The notes beneath the pieces were generated by a model. It made no database searches. It saw only the letters and a program-made list of their open reading frames with translations, and was not told the origin of the DNA. A stretch of 64,000 nt of DNA, taken from the NCBI GenBank assembly GCA_963169105.1, contig OY720639.1, positions 51,937,848-52,001,847 of the forward strand, in the 5' to 3' direction. The stretch comes from Ceriagrion tenellum. Lineage: Eukaryota > Arthropoda > Insecta > Odonata > Coenagrionidae. Numbering within the stretch: position 1 is the stretch's first letter; every line of letters begins with the position of its first letter. This document shows positions 51,665 to 62,610 of the stretch, in pieces. The position numbers and the translations under genes are program-made.

Positions 51665-53130
51665 AAGTAACTTATTCCTGTGTCTTTCTCTGGGGACTCT
51701 TCCCTCTATTTTGCCTTCAAATATGTTCTTCACAAATTCATTATGTCTCAGGGTGTCAATCCATCTGGTTCTTCTTTTGTTTAGTGTTCCCTATGGTTCT
51801 TTCGTCTTCTACGCTTTTGTACACTTAATCGTTTCTTATTTTTTCCATCCATTTTTTCTTCAACATTCTTCTCCAGCACCAGGCTTCAAAGGGTTCTTGT
51901 CTTTTATGATCAGCTTTTCCAGTGGTCCAACCTTCCAATCCATAGAGTGCTACGCTCCGCATGAAGGTTTTCATATACAGTTTCCTAGTTTGTTGCCCAA
52001 TATTCTTTTAGAACAGCAGTTGTCTATTTCCCATGAACATCTTTTTCCTTGGGCTATTCTCCTCTTGATGCCCGTTGTAATCCTCCCGTCCTACTTGATG
52101 GTACTTCCGAGATAGGTGAAAGAATCCACTTGCTCTAATTTCTCTCCTCTCAGGGTGACTTTTGCATTCAGCTTCTCTCTTCCGCATACTAGGATTTTAG
52201 TCTTCGTCATACTTATCTTCATGCTTCATGCTGTATTCTCGAAGAACTTGGTCCATAACGTTTAGTGACCTCTGAGGATCCTCTCGGTTTCGAGCTATGA
52301 CTGCGATATCATCTGCGAATGATGCGCATCATGCATCCTCCAAGTACATGTTGAACAGTGCAGGTGAGAGGTTGCATCCTTGTCATACTCCTTTGATAAT
52401 TTTAGCTTCTTTAGTTTCCGTCTCTTATTCGTATTGTAACGACTTGCTTCCTGTATTGTTGATAGATAATTCTTCTGTCGTCGTAATCCATTCCCAGTTT
52501 TTTCAGCAGTCTGAGCATCTTGTTCCACTGAACGTTGTCGAACTCTTTCTCCAGGTCCATGAATGCGACATACAATAGTTTGTTCACATATATTGTTTTC
52601 TCCACGATTACTCTCAGGCAGAGTATGGCCTCCCTAGTACCCCTGTTCTTCCTAAATCGAAACTGGTTTTCTGAGAGGTTGCCTTCAATTTTCCTCTCCA
52701 TTCTTTGGCCTCTAATTCGTGTTAGTATTTTTGATGCGTCGGAAACTAGACTCAAGCTTCGGTGCTCCTCACGTCTCTTTGTCCTTATCTTCTTCGTTAT
52801 CGCAATCATTACGCTCCAATGATAGTCCTCTAGAAGTGTTCCGCTTTAGTAGCTATTTCTGGGTATCTTGTACAGGTTATCTTTGGATTTACTTCCGTGC
52901 GCTTTGATGATTTCTCCATTGATGTTGTCTTCTCCGGGTGCTTTGTTTTTCTCCAGGTCTTCTACTGCTCTATCGATTTCATTCCGCAGTATAAGTGTCT
53001 ATAAGGATCTTCCTCGTCAACCTCGCTGTCTTCGTTTACTATATTTTCTTCCGGCCCTCGGTAGAGTTCGTCGATGTATTGCTTCCATCTATACCCAACG
53101 TCTGCTCACGAATGCTCTCGATTACCTCTA
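51665..53130 (-). mobile_element. LINE-B: 5'-truncated, frameshifted non-LTR retrotransposon fragment
   Basis: In minus-strand order I read RWKQYIDELY (about 53085), EEDPYRH, NKAPGEDNINGEIIK (about 52910-52955), SENQFRFRKNRGTREAI and AFMDLEKEFDNVQWNKML (both in the open frame 52411-52809), FADDIAVIARN (about 52285-52325, the catalytic xADD box, in a shifted frame), KILVCGRE and SFTYLGSTIKQDGRI (about 52100-52200), SVALYGLEGW and FEAWCWRRML (about 51860-51950), and FEGKIEGRVPRERHRN (about 51675-51735). This is the linker, reverse transcriptase and C-terminal domain of a jockey/I/RTE-like LINE. Endonuclease and most upstream sequence are absent, and several frameshifts and stops make it inactive. 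It is wholly enclosed by the inverted arms. Confidence 0.9.
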
Positions 53131-53583
53131 AGGTCCAAACTTGACAGCAGCATGATCGATTAAGATGACAGGAATCTCTGAATTTTTACAGAGCAGGCAG
53201 TATAACATGAAATTGAATTCTAGAGTCAATGCTCTCCTCTGTTTCTGCGGCTCAGGTTCAGGAACAGAGTGAGATTTTGGTCGCTTTGTTAAGATCTAAC
53301 GACATTCGACGTGCAGCGTTACGGAACTATTTCCTTCTAAGAGGTCACGAACTGTATCCTGACGTATTGTACTGCTTTTATGAATTGTATAAAGGCCATT
53401 TGTACCACACTGAAACAGTGAATGGAAGTACTTGTAAATAAAGAGAATGCGGATGGACCAAAATAGCAGGGACTAATCCATCATTCCATTCTTAAATTAC
53501 AATGGATAAATTTACCATAAATATGTCACCTCCAGGACGCTCCACAAAATCACGCAAAAGGCACTTATCCATGCTTGACACTT
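53131..53583 (+). other. Unidentified segment between LINE-B and right arm, with a 70-codon open frame
   Basis: A plus-strand frame at 53229-53441 encodes a 70-residue hydrophilic product with a helix-like EQSEILVALLRSNDIRRAAL stretch (about residues 12-31), followed by GHELYPDVLYCFYELYKGHL. I recognise no domain. It is surrounded by TE sequence. It could be a captured host fragment, part of the inverted-repeat element's own gene, or chance. It resembles nothing in LINE-A or LINE-B. Confidence 0.25.
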
Positions 53584-54413
53584 CACATGATCACAAAACC
53601 GATACATTTAACTGTCTTATACACTTACCTTCTTCACAAATAGGGAAGGATTGTCTTATAATTGTTGTCTTGGTTTCATTAAGCATTGTTGATGTCGACG
53701 AGCCAGCGGCGAGACGACGCAAGTTGGTGTAGTAACCAATTCCTGTTGTTGTTGTATTTTTTGTTGTTGTTTAAAAGCATTGCGATATCGCAACATAATT
53801 TAGATGTTCTTTTAATGTCTATGACCACCAGAAATAAATGCAGTTTCTGACCCAAATTCTAGTCTGCGTTCATCCTTTCCGCTTAACACTTATAACAGCG
53901 AATCTTTCCTTCTTAGAAAAACACTGGATGGGACAATCAAATTCCACGTGTATTCCAGGGGAATTCCAGGCAGCCTGTAATCTGGACAAGGTTGTGTGAC
54001 GACCTGAATGTGTCTAGCTTCATTCGCAATGCCATTAATCATGAAATCATAGAGTTAAGTGAAATCCGGCGATACATTTAGCATGATAAATTAATATCAA
54101 GGATATTCTAAGTTTTTCTGGATTATAAATTTTTCAGTAAATCAATAGTGTAATTTAAGACTACGGTTGCCTTTGTCATTAAATTCCTGGCAAAAAATAT
54201 ATAAAAATCATCGCTCTAACTGAATTTTTAACTAATTTAGGATTTTTCCAAGAAATCTCCAGGTTTTCCTGGATAACTTTGCTATCCCAGTCAGGAGCTC
54301 TTGGGACTTTTTTGAGAGTCATCCTGGAAAGTTCCCGAAGACGTTGGAAAAGGTTTTACTTGGTAATTATTTTGTCCAGGTTTGCGGTCAAATTCAACTA
54401 ATTTTACCGGACT
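53584..54413 (-). repeat. Right arm of the long inverted repeat
   Basis: About 830 bases, the inverted copy of 50634-51454. The outer end reads AATTTTACCGGACTAA and is followed by CTAC. It is slightly longer than the left arm because of small insertions near its outer end (about 54370-54400). Confidence 0.9.
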
Positions 54414-55860
54414 AACTACCTAGTAAACCCAAACTGGTCGCTCTAAGTCACACCAGGATCGTTAGCCTTACTCTCAATTCTTCTAATTTTCATCTTAGGA
54501 ACTCTTTGTCCACGTGGGATATCAAGATAATTGTTCTATAGTCTTCAAACACATTTGCCTCCTTATCTTTTGTGTATAAATTAGTATTTTCCCCATGAAT
54601 TCTTCCGGATGCACTCTATCCTCATAAATTTACGAATAAGAGGAAAATGTCTCCTTTTCTGCTCCTGTCTATACTTTGTTCAGGTATGTTATATATTCCT
54701 AATGAATTTTTCCATTTCACGTCTCGTAGTGATGTTTCGATTTCTATATCAAGAATACCGGGTCCGTTGTCATTTCGGTCGATTTCGTCTTCCCTTCACT
54801 TATCAAACGCACTGGCTCTTACTTCCTTACCATAGGGCTTTTCAACAATTCCCTCACCTAAATCTATTATGGCTATACGATCAGCTTCTTTTTCTTGTCT
54901 GTGATTGTGTCAATTTCCCTTCTCTCACGCACGGCTGTCCCCCTACTCTCCAATATGCTCTTCTTCTATATAAAGTTTCTCATAGATGTCGATCTCTTCT
55001 CACCACCATGCTTCCCTTGCTCTCTCTGTTTCTCTTCTAAGCCTATTTTCAAGTCCCCAGGGCTTAATATTTCCTGGTTTATGTTCCTATATCTCTTCAT
55101 AATCCATTTTCATTTTCTCCGAGATCCACGGTTTTCTAATTTTAGTTAAACTTACTTCACCTACCGTTATTCCTGCCTCCTACACCGGCTTATTTCCAAC
55201 TTCCCCAATCCTCCTTACTGATTTTACATATAAGGATTTTATACATTATTTAAGCAGAAATACTTCATATCCCATCGAGGATTTTATGAAACTCCTAATG
55301 AAACCACTCTCCTAGATAACTCTTCTGTATTCCACTTTTGAAACATTTTACCCATAACTAACATTCTTACACTAACAGCCCAGAGAGTTATTAATATTAT
55401 GCCTGGATCACTGCTTAACCATAATATAATCAATATGGAACCCTTCTATGTCTCCTGGCTTTTCCAAACTGCACAAACGTCGAGTATGGTACACTAATAT
55501 ACCAGGTCATTTCTCTGGAAACACGTCACAGCTTTCTCGCCGCGGCCACTTTTGACCCCAAACTATAGTCGACCACCTCGGGACCATCTCGTCCCTTGCC
55601 TACCACGTTCCCATTCCCCTTAACCACTAAATGTTTACTCCCAGGTTATCTATTTTTCCTCTGCCTCATCGTATACTCATCTGTTGTGAATAGGCAACTT
55701 TTCTATCATTTTTCCAGTTAATTGCGATTGCAACCCACACTGGCTTTCATTCCCATTTGCTATATATCACTCTGCAGCTACCGCTACAATTGTCTCCGCT
55801 ATTTACTCATCTCACTTTGATTAGACCCATTATGTTTACAACCTCCATCCATAAAAATTT
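54414..55860 (-). mobile_element. LINE-A, upstream part: endonuclease, linker and start of reverse transcriptase (decayed)
   Basis: Minus-strand motifs run in LINE order. GSCRVIYSKWE lies at about 55770. NVVGKGRDG and VDYSLGSK lie near 55540-55610. RRLCSLEKPGDIEGF and then HIDYIMVKQ lie near 55425-55495; these are the AP-endonuclease-like (EEP) domain's C-terminal signature RRxYTWxxPGDIxRxQIDYIMVKQR. RLRRETERAREAWW, the linker, lies near 54990-55035. EVRASAFDK is followed by EIETSLRDVKWKNSLGIYNI (about 54690-54850) and then EDYRTIILISHVDKEFLR (about 54490-54545), the opening reverse-transcriptase boxes. DQFGF falls right at the insertion point near 54425-54445. Multiple stops show it is dead. 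The region continues at 50633 and below. Confidence 0.85.
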
Positions 55861-56330
55861 CGAGCAGCACAACACGAGAATTATGCCATCCAGACGACAG
55901 CAGTCCAACACTAATTTTTTATCACATAATCTCCAAAACAAAAGATTGTTTACGTTGCAGTTATATTAAAGACAAATGTTGCAGAATGCTCTCAAACGTA
56001 GCACAAAGAGTAGTTAGAACGAAGTCATTCATCCATCTTCACTACTAAGATTTATGTATTCTGAGTTCATCATCGGTAATTTTACGTTCATGTAGATTAC
56101 TGCGGACTTCCGTCTATTAATCTACCAGCCTCTCTAATCGTACCACTATTTCAGAGACATTAGTCATCTACACAGAGACAATTTTTACTCTCCACTCCCT
56201 CAATTCTCTCTCAGTTCCGTCTTTCTCTCTCGAATCCGGAAAGCGTTTTATTTTTCCGAAGCTATCACTCACAAACGCTTGGGGAAATAGTATAAAAAAG
56301 TTTTAAAATAAAATAAAAACTCCCTTACGT
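55861..56330. other. Non-coding stretch, upstream flank of LINE-A
   Basis: May contain LINE-A 5' sequence, but no motif is readable. Confidence 0.35.
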
Positions 56331-56745
56331 CGGGGAAAGAATCGAGTGAACTGGGGAATGGGGAGAGCGACTGATGGGGGAAGCCAGAGAAAAAGTGACT
56401 TCAAGGGGGGACGAAAGAGAAGGGTGGAATAAGGGGGAAGAAGGGGTGGAATGAAGCGATTTAGGGGTTGGCTGAGCCCTTTAATGAAGCCGCCCTCGCA
56501 TGCAGCCAGCGAACGTACCTACCCCTTTGGAAATCCCACTACCTTCTCTCCCATTACATTCCTCTCTCATTCGCTGTATTTTTTTCGCGACAGCGGCAGC
56601 CTAGCGACGACGTTTTAATGCACGAAGCTGCGCCTCCGGGATCGACCCATGTCTTTTCCTCGCGCCAGACCGATCCAACTCGTCTACTTCTTCCGTTTAG
56701 CCGACTCATGAATCCCCTGTCAGGACTAATTTAGAGTTATCTACC
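56331..56745. repeat. GC-richer island, purine-rich then mixed
   Basis: G-rich at about 56340-56470, then GC-rich with CpG to 56745. The 88-codon frame at 56468-56734 has no recognised domain. Confidence 0.4.
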
Positions 56746-59700
56746 AATCGTAGGTGGGTTTTACAGATAATTATGAAGTAATTCTGCGTGCTGAAGGACT
56801 TAGAAGAAAGGATAACTCTGCAATTTACTCAGCTTCTCTTCAGTTTCTACCATCACAATTCTGCGGCGGAGCTCTTACGTCAGGTCGATTTATCCCGCTT
56901 CTAATAAGAACTACGGTCTTTGAAGAAGATGAAGCAAAATAGGGAACTGAAATATTCTTTCTACGTCTTTTTACACCAGGAAATGACACAAATTCACGCC
57001 TAAGGCCGTTTCCGCTGTTTACGCAAGCTACGCTCTCATTATGTATGAGCAACATCCTGCTCCATTGCATTCTTCATATCGGCATACTTCCCGCCTTCTT
57101 TCATGACATCTACAAGTTGCTAACTTTTTAAATCAGATATACATCTTTTTTCAGCCACCTTCCTCATTTGCCAGATTATTTCTTCATTCTTCTATTCTAC
57201 CTCCTGCGAAGTTCCTCACTCTTGTATCTAACATACTGCCATGTTCAATGTTATTTATCAACGTCTGCAAGTCCACGTTCTCCATCATTCTCCGAACCCG
57301 TTAATCACCAAATCTACTTTCCTTTACTCTCATCAGAGTTCCAGTATAACTATATAAACACAATAAAATTATCATCTGGTCCCTGGTAACTGTCCTGCTG
57401 AGAGACGACTCATCTAACACTCAGTTCACCCTCATAACCTTCAGTACAAGGATCTCTTTCCTCAGTTTTTTTTAATCATTCGCGCTGATTTTTTAAAATA
57501 GTTAATCACCCAAATTAATTTTTTTAAATCTGCTTAGCACTTTCCTCGATTTGTGCGAATCAGGAACCAATGGCGATGTCTTTGTGCCCTCGAGACTCAC
57601 ACCGTTAATTGTAGTTTACTCTCCCCAAACAATATATTAAGGAGTCTATCATGATGTTCTATGAAACTGATTTCATGAGCGTGGAAATTATAATGTTCAT
57701 TCAAATTATTTGCTTGCTTCATATTATACATTGAAAAGGTGATACGCGTAAAAAAAATCTCTGAGGTTTTCGTTGACTTTCGTTCGTTGGCAACAAGGTC
57801 TTTGACTACGTGGAATGGAATAGGATGGTCAAATTGCTTGAATAAATAAGAATTCATTACAATTTCTGAAGAAATACTCGACAAATCAATGAAAACGAAG
57901 TCACCACAGTGGAAACGACATGCAGGAAAAAATAACCTAAAATAAACAAAACAATTAAATAATATCTAAAAAAAATTGATAAAAATACACAAGCATTATG
58001 GTAAGAAGTCCGACTCAGGGGTATAAAAATATGACTGCAACAAAAGGATAAAATTCAGCATGAAAAAGAAACGTGCGTAATATAATGCATGCCTACTAAA
58101 ACACAGCCCGTCGTGATAACGGACACTGGTTTTGTAGGGTCCTCAATTAACAGTATATGATAACTAGCCAGAATTAAATCTCTCATGTACTCTCAGTATG
58201 CATGTTACTTCAAAGACTATCTGCAGTAAAGTCACCATCTTCTCTCGCATATTCTCCTCAGAAACTTCAAGAAAGGACAATTTGATGTCGCTACTAAATT
58301 AGTTATCAACTTGCGCAAGCTGCCAGGATCAATAAAATTAGTCAACTTTTACTACGTACCGAACGATGGTCATACACCTTTCTTGGAAGTTATGGCACCA
58401 TTTTCAATTTGGATTTATTTAACGGAAATACGAAGTTGATACTTATCGGAAGCCGCATACTAATTCACCATCAACACAGAACAAACAAAGCCCCCCTTCC
58501 GCAATGTAAACCAATTTTAGTCCCTAAACAAATTAACCTAATCATGAATTGTCTTGACACACACGCGGAACTATTTGTGGGCCATGTATAAGCAGCTCAA
58601 AACTAAGCCCCTCTTAGAGTAAACTAGGCTCGTTCGCAGGAAAACAGAGCTTACATAAGTTAGAATTACTTCACAACTCCATGACACCTATTTTGACCTA
58701 TATCAGAATGAACAATTGTATGAAACAGCGATGAAAGGTCACGCCGCATGGGTGTGTGGGATTAATTGGAGAAAAACAAGAAATGATATATTACATTCCC
58801 AGAGCAATTACGACACATAGTAAGTACCAGGAAAAAATGTATCAATGAACTATTCCTCACTTAAACAGATCTGTGGAGGCAAAAAAATTCACTACCACTC
58901 ATGAAGCAGACTTCGAGTTAATTGCACATCAGGTTACAGTTTTACTCACTTTAGGATCAGTAGGGATTGGAATGCAAGATTATTATTACGTACGAGAAAG
59001 TACATCCGAGGGAACGTGTTTTCGGTTGCAAAACAATACCTAGCTAATGGACTTTTTCACCACAGTCTACTTACAGTTAAAGTGCCATAAATTCCCATAC
59101 TCATTCATGGCAATTCCTTCGCAACCGAAGTAGAGGATTGCCCGCTTTTGCATGTCACTGGGATGACGATTAGTAAAATAAAACTATGCCAGGATCCATT
59201 AGCTCACGTCGCTGCTGCCGCTCGCATGTCCTGCGGCAATCAAGCAGTCGCCCACATGGGACATTAAGGACGCTGTGATCACGTATCCATTACAGCGCAT
59301 TTGCAGCGTTCCTGCAAGAAAAGATTTTTATCAGCGCGTAACAAATTGAGACTTCATGAGACAATTATCCTCGAAAATCAGACCAAGTAACACATACCAC
59401 CTGTAGGCATTGGGCGAGCCAGTATTATTTCAGCACAAAAACATTCTCATACCTACATGATATAGGTATGTTAAAGTGATGAGAAAGATGCGTTGACACC
59501 ATCGGGTTCTGTCACCAATGGCTCCGATTATTGAACCATTTATAATTTAAGGTGGGAGCGCCAAAGATGGCTAGTGGTCTTAAAGTGGCACATTTTTATT
59601 TTGCGGTAGTTGTTATCTCGTTACTCAATAAATGGAAAAATGTCCTTGAGCAGCGACGCATTCCATTGTAGCGACCGAAAAGTAATTCCTCCGTGACGAG

Positions 59701-61270
59701 CGGCAGCCGTGTTGTAGTTGTGTTGGGCATTGTGCTTTGTGCGTTGTAGTTGTGCATCCGCAAGTTGTCTGACGTCGCTGCACTCATTATAAGATTTATT
59801 TGACTAGAATTCATAGTTATGAAATAAAGCGAAGCATTAAACAGTGAAAGTTAAATACAATTATAAGGTCTTTCATGCTATTTTAGACAGTATCAAATGA
59901 ATAAAATTTGACGGTAAAATTATTATTCCCAAGTTAAATTAGAATCGAAACACGGCTACTGCGCTGGTTCCCAAGGTGACCATACTGGGCTTGGGAAACC
60001 TTGGGAACCCCTAAGAATTCTGAATTTGGAGTTGCAAAAGACAGCAGCCAGCAATTTATTACACATAAATGTTTCCATTTTTTTAAAACAACAAAGACAA
60101 AGCTTTTCTCGCTAACTTTTATTTCATTTTTCATGCGGTTGATTAGAATAGTTTATAGTTAATAATGTTCTTTTTGAAGAATTAAAACATCTTTTCTAAA
60201 ACCATTCAACCTTCCAGTTGTGAAGCTTACTTACACAGCATGTTAGTCATAGAGACCACCTTGAGTACCTGATGCGGGCTAGCTTCGGAACGTGGCTCTC
60301 AGATAATCAAGGAAATTATTTAATGTTAAAAAAGGATATTGAAGTTTCTCAATATTAAAACGGGCGGTTGTAAGGAAATGACACCAGCAGTCAATGATGG
60401 AATCTACGAAATTAAATAATCATTATAAATATTAATTTAAAAATTTTAATCCTCAGCTATGGCCAACTTAGGTACATCCAGTGTTCTTTGGAAATATAGC
60501 TACTAATAAATTTAATGAAGCAAAACTCGGCTAATTAGTATCAAGGACTCGCATAGCATTAATTTTTTACTTATAGAAATGACTAGTATGTATGACATTT
60601 ATTCCATTAAATTAGATGAATAGTATTTCTATATTGTATAATGATGATACTCCCATGTATTTCCTGCTTTACATTGTATAAAACAAGAAGATTTCGGTAT
60701 CTTTTATTTATAATACAACTGATTACTTTACAGCCAAATTGATTCAATTTTAAAATAATGTCTAGGATTAGCAACATTCAATTGCACAATTAATTAGTCC
60801 AACGTTCAAATGCGTACGGTTTTGCCTTCTTAAAAATAACTCACTCACGTTAGCGGATATCATAAATTGATGTTAATCCGGGAATGAAAGAGCAAAATTA
60901 GAGCAAAATCAATGCGTCTAGTGAGCCATGTTGTGATGAGGTCGCTCCTCTCGGCTTAGCAGATAATAATGTAAAAGATAGCCGACTTAATTCAACATCT
61001 GGATTCAATGTCTATCCCCTAAAGTGACCACTGGCAACGAAAGCGAACTTTTAAAAAGTCACCTGAATGAAATTGAGCGTAGAGGGACCCATTAAGCCAA
61101 TCTATAACCAGCCAGCACTTAAATCGCCATATAATCGCCTCAGGGAAAGATTCTTTTCTGCCTGGCAAAGGGAACCCAGAGGAGCCCGGGGGACGGTCCT
61201 ATATTAAACGTCGTGGACTTCTTTCCCTCGAAGAAGTGGATGTACAATCTTCACACACAATGGCCTGGAC
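56746..61270. other. Mostly AT-rich non-coding stretch
   Basis: No gene recognised. A perfect 12-bp inverted repeat GGTTCCCAAGGT (59966-59977) / ACCTTGGGAACC (59998-60009) has a 20-base loop. A 72-codon minus frame at 59596-59814 has no recognised domain. Confidence 0.45.
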
Positions 61271-61885
61271 CAATTTTTCTACACTGCCTATTTCCCTTTA
61301 TCCTAAAAAATTCCCCCCTTCTACCTCTTAAACCTCCTCCATCCTCTTCCACTTTTCCCCTCTCCTTTCATCTTTATCCACCCTCAAACGCTGCTTTCTC
61401 TCCTTCACACTTTCTTCATTTTTCTTTCGAGAAGGTTAGGGAGGGCGGAGAAGGCTCGCATCTCCCGTACGGCTGGAGGAAGCCACCCCCTGAACTCTCT
61501 CCCCTCTCCTTCTCGGCTAAAAACCCTGAGGGGGCAAAGAAAGAAAAAGGGTGGGGGTGAGAAGAGAGGGAGAGAGAAGGGAAATGGTGTATGGAGACAA
61601 AAGACACCAGCGCCGCCGGGTGAGGGTTGCGGCGGGCAGAGAAGTTAAAGGACGTTGGCAATGGGAGGGGGGGAAAGATAGATTGGAGGAGGGGAGCGGA
61701 AGGAGCGGCTGCTGAGTCCTTTGTGGGGCGATAGAGGGTGCCCCAAGCGTCATCCTCGGCTGCCTTGCGTCGCAGCTGGGTAGAGAGATCGGGGAGTCTA
61801 TGCAAGTAGGTGGTGGCGTCGTGGGGATTTTGCCAAGAGGGAGGGGGAAAACAAGGAAGAGGGGAGAAGAGAGATAAAATCCGTG
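61271..61885. repeat. Pyrimidine block followed by purine block (mirror-skew island)
   Basis: C+T-rich at about 61280-61420, then strongly G+A-rich at 61430-61880. Long overlapping minus-strand frames (61416-61805, 61517-61921) are Ser/Pro/Leu-rich artefacts of the skew. Confidence 0.6.
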
Positions 61886-62520
61886 GAGGGTATTGGTGAG
61901 AGTTTCATACTCGATATACATCCATGGCGAAATCCGCGTGAGGCCTCAAGGCCATACGTCCGGAAGTGAAAACTCCAAGGACATCATCAATTTATTGTAT
62001 GGCTTATCATAGCTCGCCACTCCCTTCTCCTGTGAACTAGCCATTTTGATATAAAACATCGATTCAAGCCTAGCTTTAAGTAATTCCCAAAATATTCTAA
62101 TATATTACTTCCCAAGATTAAAAAAAATAACTGCCATGCTTTAGGTACAGTTAAGGTATAGCATCGTGAATATATACCTGGACAAATAAAGAGGAGGGTA
62201 AATTACTGTGATGAGGAGACAAGGCTAGGAAAGAGGGAGTTAACTTAGCGGTAGACGCTGGTCACATCCTAACTATCATCGGAAGAATGACTAGCGTCGG
62301 AGGGGAATGGGAAACTCACAAATATTGATTGACTAGAGACCCTAAGGACGAGCTCACAAATTAAAACGTTTCTATAATGATCAATTAGCGTCCTTTGTCT
62401 TCCGCAAGTAGTGCTTCTACGAAAAAATCTCGGATCGCATTTAAGTCAACAGTTTCGGGTGAGATGTTGTGGAATTATTAAAATGAGGAACACTAGATGT
62501 TGAACTGTCCACTATTTATG
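61886..62520. other. AT-rich non-coding stretch, nothing recognised
   Basis: No conserved motif found. Confidence 0.5.
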
Positions 62521-62524
62521 ATAC

Positions 62525-62580
62525 ACAAACCTTTACTACACATGTTTCGGCACTTTATTGGCCATCGCCAGGTAGCGTGA
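62525..62580 (-). other. Degenerate hammerhead-ribozyme-like motif of a Penelope-like terminal repeat
   Basis: On the minus strand the sequence reads CCTGGCGA, a short helix (GGC ... GCC), then GAAAC and ATGTGTAGTAAAG (RC of 62532-62572). This follows the minimal hammerhead layout CUGAUGA, helix II, GAAA known from Penelope-like terminal repeats, with two changes in the first core box (CTGGCGA for CTGATGA) that should abolish cleavage. It lies about 40 bases upstream of the Penelope-like coding remnant but in opposite orientation. Confidence 0.45.
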
Positions 62581-62610
62581 AAATTTCAATCATGCTATGG
62601 ATATTTATGC

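Larger units (their letters stand above)
50634..54413. mobile_element. Long-inverted-repeat element inserted in LINE-A and carrying LINE-B
   Basis: The element is bounded by two inverted arms of about 820 bases. Both outer ends carry TTAGTCCGGTAAAATTAG, allowing for a few changes further in. CTAC lies directly outside each end (50628-50631 on the left, just after 54413 on the right) when the ends are placed at the TTAG, which fits a 4-bp target-site duplication. The insertion splits the reverse-transcriptase frame of LINE-A at its QFGF-R-K motif. Between the arms (about 51455-53583) lie a LINE-B fragment and two flanking stretches with no known relative. I see no transposase. It could be a non-autonomous DNA transposon with long terminal inverted repeats, a foldback element, or a composite. 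The family is not identified. Confidence 0.8.

Noticed and set aside
51711..53131. Plus-strand frames across the LINE-B region
   Set aside because: They are antisense shadows of the minus-strand reverse-transcriptase reading.
54609..55149. Plus-strand frames of up to 143 codons
   Set aside because: Antisense shadows of LINE-A linker and reverse-transcriptase sequence on the minus strand.
61416..61921. Two overlapping minus-strand frames of about 130 codons
   Set aside because: Both arise from a G+A-rich block; Ser/Pro/Leu-rich translation without a domain.
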